From: an uncultured Treponema sp.
GTDB lineage: Bacteria; Spirochaetota; Spirochaetia; Treponematales; Treponemataceae
NCBI RefSeq assembly: GCF_946187725.1
Contig: NZ_CAMHSK010000006.1
Span: 60,819-124,818, forward strand
Length of the DNA: 64,000 bases
Direction: 5' to 3'
Below, piece after piece: positions 59,608-64,000 of the stretch; position 1 is the first letter of the stretch, and each line of letters opens with the position of its first letter. The notes beneath the pieces were generated by a model. The model was not told where the DNA came from, did no database searches, and was given only the letters and a program-made list of their open reading frames with translations. Position numbers and translations under genes: made by a program.

Positions 59608-60675
59608 TTATTGTTCAGTTTGCTCTGTTTGAGCGCCCTGTGCTGGCTTTGTCAAATTAACTGCATTTTTCAAATGGCTGTAATCAGTCATTCCCAAGTT
59701 CAAGTTCCATTCCTGAAGCTTTTCCTTGATTTCTGTAAGAGATTTTTTACCAAAGTTTCTTGTTTTGGCAATATCATCTTCAGTTTTGCGAGTCAATTCG
59801 CCGATTGTGCGAATATTCGCATTTTTAAGACAATTTGAAGAGCGGACAGAAAGCTCAAGTTCCTCTACAGGAGTATTGAGCAACTGACGAATTTTTTCAT
59901 CGCCCTCATCAAAATCATCATTTCCAGAAATATCACTGTCATTGAAGTTAACAAATACTGTAAAGTGATCCTTTGCAATTTTTGCAGCCTCCGCCAATGC
60001 ATCCTCTGGAGTAATTGTTCCATCAGTCCAAACTTCAAGAACAAGTTTGTCATAATCATTTCGCTGACCTACACGGCACGGTTCGATCATGTACTTGACT
60101 TTAGAAACAGGTGTAAAGATTGCATCCATCGGAATTGTACCAACAACTTCGATATAATGCTCATTTACTTCTGCCGGAACATATCCTCGTCCCAAGTCTA
60201 CCTGAATTTCAAACTCAATATGTGCACCTTCCATCATAGTGAAAACTGGCACATCTTTTGTAAGAACTTCAAGATGTCCTTCTCGTTCAAAATCATTGGT
60301 CTTTACAGTATCAGGTCCTTTGAATTCAAAGAGAATCGTATCCTGCTCGACATCTTCCGGGAGCTTAACACGCATGAGTTTAAGACTGTTCAAGATTTCC
60401 AAAGTATCTTCAGAAACATTAGGAATAGTCTCAAATTCACTAGAAATTACATGTGGAACGCCGTCGGAATCATAAGAAGTAATTCTTACAGAGGTAATCG
60501 CATATCCCTGAATAGATGAAAGAAGCACACGTCGAAGTGTATTTCCGATTGTTGTACCAAAACCTGTTTCAAAAGGATAAGCTGTAAACTTTCCGTAATT
60601 TGGGTTTGCTTCAAGATGATCGAACTGAACGGTTTTTGGTTTTTTAAAACCCTTCAGCAAGTTTTTACGAGCCAT
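59608..60675 (-). CDS. rpoA: RNA polymerase alpha subunit
   Basis: 355 residues. N-terminal dimerisation and assembly domain with [20 protein letters not shown] and [16 protein letters not shown], then a longer linker and the C-terminal domain with [30 protein letters not shown] and [13 protein letters not shown]. It nucleates RNA polymerase assembly and contacts UP elements and activators. An AAGGAG site precedes the ATG. The usual rpsD gene is missing upstream; a 188-base leader with hairpins lies there instead. Confidence 0.98.
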   Translation of the reverse strand: MARKNLLKGFKKPKTVQFDHLEANPNYGKFTAYPFETGFGTTIGNTLRRVLLSSIQGYAITSVRITSYDSDGVPHVISSEFETIPNVSEDTLEILNSLKLMRVKLPEDVEQDTILFEFKGPDTVKTNDFEREGHLEVLTKDVPVFTMMEGAHIEFEIQVDLGRGYVPAEVNEHYIEVVGTIPMDAIFTPVSKVKYMIEPCRVGQRNDYDKLVLEVWTDGTITPEDALAEAAKIAKDHFTVFVNFNDSDISGNDDFDEGDEKIRQLLNTPVEELELSVRSSNCLKNANIRTIGELTRKTEDDIAKTRNFGKKSLTEIKEKLQEWNLNLGMTDYSHLKNAVNLTKPAQGAQTEQTEQ

Positions 60676-60863
60676 CTGAACTCCTTTTTAAAATATAGAG
60701 CCCATACAGGAGCTACTTTTTTATTCAGAAGGTAAACTTCTGACTTCACAACTATCAACAGTAACCATGCCTTTACAGGCACTAAGATAACCGATAACAA
60801 AAGTCGTAAGGGCAGGAAATAAGAAAACCTGCCCAAACGAAAAAGCATATCGAAAAAATCTAG
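60676..60863 (-). promoter_or_regulatory. Hairpin-rich rpoA leader in place of rpsD
   Basis: Between rpsK and rpoA there are perfect hairpins GGGCAGG/CCTGCCC (60810-60816, 60828-60834) and TCAGAAG/CTTCTGA (60725-60731, 60737-60743), plus GCCT-gtaa-AGGC and an AGCTCC/GGGCTC-like pair near the ribosome binding site. There is no U-tract, so not a plain terminator. It could be a binding site for a ribosomal protein that controls rpoA-rplQ; this is inferred. Confidence 0.4.
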
Positions 60864-61244
60864 TTACATGCGGCGAGTCTTACGAGGACGGCAGCCATTG
60901 TGCGGAATTGGTGTAGTATCAGCGATTGATTTTACTTTCAATCCCAAAGCACCAAGAGCACGGACAGCATTCTCGCGACCCATTCCCGGACCCTTCACAT
61001 AAACATGAACTTCACGAAGTCCATAGCTTACTGCTTTCTGTACTGCCGACTCAGCAACAGACTGTGCAGCAAATGGAGTTGATTTTTTTGCTCCACGGAA
61101 TCCGAGACCACCTGAAGATGCCCAAGAAAGAGCATTTCCATTCAAGTCTGTAATAGTTACGATAGTATTGTTGAACGTAGCCTGGATATAAACATTTCCC
61201 TCGTATACGCTCTTCTTTTCCTTTCGCTTTTTTGCGGTTGCCAT
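60864..61244 (-). CDS. rpsK: 30S ribosomal protein S11
   Basis: 126 residues, standard length. Conserved S11 parts: [60 protein letters not shown] and the end [16 protein letters not shown]. Platform protein of the small subunit. Follows rpsM. Confidence 0.98.
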   Translation of the reverse strand: MATAKKRKEKKSVYEGNVYIQATFNNTIVTITDLNGNALSWASSGGLGFRGAKKSTPFAAQSVAESAVQKAVSYGLREVHVYVKGPGMGRENAVRALGALGLKVKSIADTTPIPHNGCRPRKTRRM

Positions 61245-61287
61245 TAACTATTTCTCCATCAATCAATCATTATTAGCCGGAAGCTAA

Positions 61288-61659
61288 TTAGACTGCCTTC
61301 TTCTTGTTAGCGACAGTCTTCTTCTTGCCTTTACGAGTTCGCGCATTTGTGCGAGTTCGCTGTCCGCGACAAGGCAAGCCTTTTCGATGACGAAGACCAC
61401 GGTAACAACCGATGTCCATCAAGCGTTTGATGTTAAGACCGATTTCTGAACGGAGATGACCTTCAACCTTGTACTCTGTATCAATCAAAGTACGGATTTT
61501 AGCCAATTCGTCCTGATCCAAATCATTCAACATTTTGTTTGGATCAACCTTTGTCTTCTCACAAATTGCCATTGCTGATGAACGACCAATACCGTAAATG
61601 TAGGTCAATGCAACAAAGACATGTTTATTTGGGAGATCAACTCCCGCAATTCGAGCCAT
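61288..61659 (-). CDS. rpsM: 30S ribosomal protein S13
   Basis: 123 residues. Conserved: [79 protein letters not shown]. Head protein of the small subunit contacting P-site tRNA. AAGGAGTAAC precedes the ATG. Confidence 0.98.
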   Translation of the reverse strand: MARIAGVDLPNKHVFVALTYIYGIGRSSAMAICEKTKVDPNKMLNDLDQDELAKIRTLIDTEYKVEGHLRSEIGLNIKRLMDIGCYRGLRHRKGLPCRGQRTRTNARTRKGKKKTVANKKKAV

Positions 61660-61669
61660 CTGTTACTCC

Positions 61670-61783
61670 TTAACCCTGCTTCTGCTTATGTTTTGGGTTC
61701 GAACAAATGATACGGATGATTCCGTTTCGTTTGATAACCTTACACTTATCACAGATGGGCTTTACGCTGGTTCGTACTTTCAT
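61670..61783 (-). CDS. rpmJ: 50S ribosomal protein L36
   Basis: 37 residues, starting [20 protein letters not shown]. Zinc-binding residues are visible: CDKC, then the Cys in IICSNPKH and the His, so this is the C+ (zinc-containing) form. The start at 61783 was fixed by family length; longer frames upstream do not fit. GGGGGA lies about six bases before the ATG. Confidence 0.97.
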   Translation of the reverse strand: MKVRTSVKPICDKCKVIKRNGIIRIICSNPKHKQKQG

Positions 61784-61961
61784 AAAAGTCCCCCTGGGGA
61801 TGATAGTATACTTCGCTTGAATCATGGCAGTTCGCAATGAACTACAATTCAAGTCCGATGAGTATACCACAAATCCCCAAACTTATTCTACAGGAAAACC
61901 AAAAAATTTCGTAAATTCTTATAAATTCTAACGTTTTTTTACCGATAGAATGTTTTAAATC

Positions 61962-63296
61962 CTACAAATTTCTTGATCTTAATTTACCTTTCTTAACAAG
62001 ACCATCTGCATGGTGCATTTTAAGAAGAGCTTCAATCTGGCTCATTGTATCCAAGTCAACACCAACCAAAATCAAGAGCGAGGTGCCTCCCATCAACATA
62101 GAAATTGACTGCGGGAAACCAAAAAGATTCTGGATGATTGTCGGCAAAACTGCGATAGCAGCAAGATAAAGTGAACCAGGCAATACAAGCCTATTCAGAA
62201 CTTTCTGCATATATTCTTCTGTTTTGTCAGTCCTGATTCCAGGAATAGAACCACCATTCTCTCGAATATTCTTTGCGATTTCTGTGGGGTTCAGGGTTAC
62301 CTGTGTGTAGAAGTATGCAAAGAAGATTATAAGAAGGACAAGAAGGATATTGTAGAGCCAGCCTGTTGGATTTAACTTAGCAGAAAGCGAAGCAATCCAG
62401 CGAGCTGAGTTCTGGTTGTTACCAAGACTAGAAACAATCTGCAACGGGAAAGTCAAGAATGAAGAAGCAAAGATGACAGGAATAACTCCCGAAGGATTGA
62501 TTTTGAATGGAATGTATGTGCTCTGACCGCCATACATTTTTCGACCAACTACACGCTTCGCATAGTGAACTGGAATCTTTCGTTCGCCAGACTGTTCATA
62601 AACAACAAAGGCAATAATTCCAATAAACATAAGCAAAACGATGATTACGAATACAGGGTTAAGAGAACCGTCAGCAACTCGATTGCGAAGTTCAAGAACT
62701 GCATGAGGCAAGCGAGCTACGATACCTGCGAAAATCAACATAGAAATGCCGTTTCCAATTCCGCGGGCTGTAATCTGGTCTCCAAGCCAAATCGTAATCA
62801 TTGCACCTGTTGTGACAGTGAGCATTGCAAGCAACTTGAATGCAACAGGATTCTCGAGTGCAATCGCACCCGGAATACTAGCTGCATATACTGTTACAGC
62901 CAAAGACTGAATCAAGCAAACAAATACTGTACCGATTCGAGTCCAAGCTGCAACTTTGCGCTGACCACCATCTTCCTGAGCTGCACGCTTAAGGGATGGG
63001 AAAATAATCAACGCAAGCTGCAAGATAATCTGTGTAGAAACATATGGCATTACACCAAGCATGAACACAGAGAAATTAGAGAATGCACCACCGGCAAAGA
63101 AGTCCATGTAACTGGCAAACGCGTTTTTGTTATGCTTTGCAAGTTCCTCAAAATAATTTACAAGAACCTGAGCATTGATTCCCGGAATAGTAAGAACACA
63201 TCCAAGACGAAAAACAACGAGTACTACAAAAGTAAAGAAAAGACGATCTCGCAATTCTTTAATTCTGAACATATTTGCAATTGGATTGTTTGCCAT
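61962..63296 (-). CDS. secY: Protein translocase subunit SecY
   Basis: 444 residues with ten TM segments. Conserved: ELRDRLFFTFVVLVVFRLGC, LGVMPYVSTQIILQL (plug and TM2 region), GIGNGISMLIFAGIVARLP, RKMYGGQSTYIPFKINPSGV and FFAYFYTQVTLNPTEIAKNI. It forms the protein-conducting channel with SecE and SecG. The ATG at 63296 has GGAGAAAGG directly upstream. Located between rplO and rpmJ as in the spc operon; the 178-base gap before rpmJ holds a possible TATACT promoter element. Confidence 0.98.
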   Translation of the reverse strand: MANNPIANMFRIKELRDRLFFTFVVLVVFRLGCVLTIPGINAQVLVNYFEELAKHNKNAFASYMDFFAGGAFSNFSVFMLGVMPYVSTQIILQLALIIFPSLKRAAQEDGGQRKVAAWTRIGTVFVCLIQSLAVTVYAASIPGAIALENPVAFKLLAMLTVTTGAMITIWLGDQITARGIGNGISMLIFAGIVARLPHAVLELRNRVADGSLNPVFVIIVLLMFIGIIAFVVYEQSGERKIPVHYAKRVVGRKMYGGQSTYIPFKINPSGVIPVIFASSFLTFPLQIVSSLGNNQNSARWIASLSAKLNPTGWLYNILLVLLIIFFAYFYTQVTLNPTEIAKNIRENGGSIPGIRTDKTEEYMQKVLNRLVLPGSLYLAAIAVLPTIIQNLFGFPQSISMLMGGTSLLILVGVDLDTMSQIEALLKMHHADGLVKKGKLRSRNL

Positions 63297-63321
63297 GCCT
63301 TTCTCCAAAGACTACTTTTTT

Positions 63322-63795
63322 TTATTTTGTTTCAGTTGAATCAGCTTCAGAAGTCTTTACAGAACCACCAGCTTTTTCAATCTTAGCTCTTGCAGAAGCA
63401 GAAACTTTATCTACATCAACTGTAAGGTTCTTTGTCAAATCCCCGTCACCAAGGATTTTAACCAGTTTTCTTACTGACTTAACCAAGCCTTTTGCAACAA
63501 GAGTTTCTTTGTTTACAGTGTCTCCGGCAGAGAATTTAGCTTCAAGGCTAGAAACATTAACAACATCGTACTCTTTCTTGAAAGGATAGTTAGAGAAACC
63601 ACGATGTGCGATTCGGCGATAAAGTGGCATCTGACCACCTTCGAATCCTACATATGGAACAGCAGAACCAGAACGAGACTGCTGACCTTTGTTTCCCTTA
63701 CCTGCTGTTGTACCAAGTCCAGAAGAAGAACCTCGTCCTACTCTCTTAGGCTTTTTATTAGCGCCCTCTGGGGCATGCAAAAGAAAATCAGACAT
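63322..63795 (-). CDS. rplO: 50S ribosomal protein L15
   Basis: 157 residues. Glycine/arginine-rich start GSSSGLGTTAGKGNKGQQSR, then FEGGQMPLYRRIAHRGFSNY and the C-terminal LTVDVDKVSASARAKIEKAG. A short acidic tail is added. Late-assembly protein of the large subunit. Start overlaps rpmD stop by one base. Confidence 0.97.
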   Translation of the reverse strand: MSDFLLHAPEGANKKPKRVGRGSSSGLGTTAGKGNKGQQSRSGSAVPYVGFEGGQMPLYRRIAHRGFSNYPFKKEYDVVNVSSLEAKFSAGDTVNKETLVAKGLVKSVRKLVKILGDGDLTKNLTVDVDKVSASARAKIEKAGGSVKTSEADSTETK

Positions 63796-63980
63796 TATTC
63801 AGCCTCCTCTACTTTAACAAGGTGTGCGACAGCGTCAACCATACCGAGAACGGCTGGTGTAGCTTCCTGAACGACTGAAGAGCTAATCTTTTTAAGACCA
63901 AGACTGCGGACAGTAGCCTTTTTTTCAGGTTTCTGACCGATAACGCTCTTTACGAGAGTAATTTTAATTTTCTTAGCCAT
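63795..63980 (-). CDS. rpmD: 50S ribosomal protein L30
   Basis: 61 residues: [56 protein letters not shown], standard for L30. The ATG at 63980 (MAKKIK) is chosen for GGGGTT upstream and family length. Between rpsE and rplO as usual. Confidence 0.95.
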   Translation of the reverse strand: MAKKIKITLVKSVIGQKPEKKATVRSLGLKKISSSVVQEATPAVLGMVDAVAHLVKVEEAE

Positions 63981-63982
63981 AA

Positions 63983-64000
63983 TTAACCCCACATATCCTG
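63983..64000 (-). CDS. rpsE: 30S ribosomal protein S5, C-terminal end (partial)
   Basis: Five codons and a stop on the minus strand (QDMWG) run off the window end, two bases before rpmD. The Trp-Gly ending and position in the spc operon fit S5; the fragment alone is too short to prove it. Confidence 0.6.

Noticed and set aside
60654..60848. 64-codon frame in the rpoA leader
   Set aside because: No ribosome binding site or family; overlaps the start of rpoA and the leader hairpins.
1..64000. tRNA, rRNA genes and CRISPR arrays
   Set aside because: No T-loop/anticodon patterns, rRNA cores or regularly spaced direct repeats were noticed; this was by eye, so a tRNA scan would be needed to be certain.

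Overview
The window looks like a chromosomal segment of a host-associated Treponema (Spirochaetota), probably a gut, rumen or oral commensal type. The evidence is the gene content: a PnrA/TmpC-type BMP-family lipoprotein, BspA-like leucine-rich-repeat lipoproteins, Bat-type VWA proteins, HD-GYP and GGDEF proteins, a GldA/F/G-type ABC exporter, a TRL-family lipoprotein, and an alpha ribosomal operon without rpsD between rpsK and rpoA. Genus is inferred; the species cannot be read from the sequence. No rRNA, tRNA, intact insertion sequence or CRISPR array was seen.

Layout. 1-4.7 kb is accessory: the tail of a DUF4143 ATPase, a five-gene minus-strand cluster (BspA-like lipoprotein, unknown protein, two zinc-ribbon proteins that share a repeated start, membrane protein), a divergent XRE regulator, and a compact locus that reads as a type I toxin-antitoxin module with a 26-residue membrane peptide. 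4.7-15 kb holds an aminotransferase, MoxR-DUF58, ychF, a BMP lipoprotein, a rhomboid protease, an SLC13-like permease, a candidate structured RNA and an HD-GYP-like protein. 15-19 kb holds an aldo/keto reductase with missing catalytic residues, intergenic repeats, a mosaic pseudogene, a TRL lipoprotein and a DAHP synthase-prephenate dehydratase fusion. 19-24.7 kb is a Gld-type ABC operon plus a CYTH protein. 24.7-32.9 kb has HD-GYP plus a solute-binding protein, topoisomerase IV (ParE with a Lys/Ala-rich N-terminal extension, ParC) and an SGNH hydrolase. 33-40 kb is a signalling operon: two tandem CACHE-GGDEF proteins, a hybrid histidine kinase and a response regulator.

40-51.6 kb is mixed: membrane protein, YigZ, exported proteins, a RACo/DUF4445-like ASKHA protein, an acyl-CoA synthetase, a large lipoprotein preceded by a dense hairpin cluster, a frameshifted LRR lipoprotein and a type III PLP decarboxylase. 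51.6-55 kb is a TPP-riboswitch-controlled thiamine transport operon (thiB-thiP-thiQ). 55-58.7 kb is a Bat operon (BatD-like, VWA, VWA-TPR fusion). 58.8-64 kb is the minus-strand spc/alpha ribosomal operon (rpsE end, rpmD, rplO, secY, rpmJ, rpsM, rpsK, rpoA, rplQ, then a small zinc-ribbon gene).

Two themes recur. Many genes have a -10 box only 5-8 bases before the start codon, with no room for a Shine-Dalgarno site, which suggests widespread leaderless transcripts. Several intergenic gaps carry one dispersed repeat family whose hairpin arms differ in sequence from copy to copy but stay paired.
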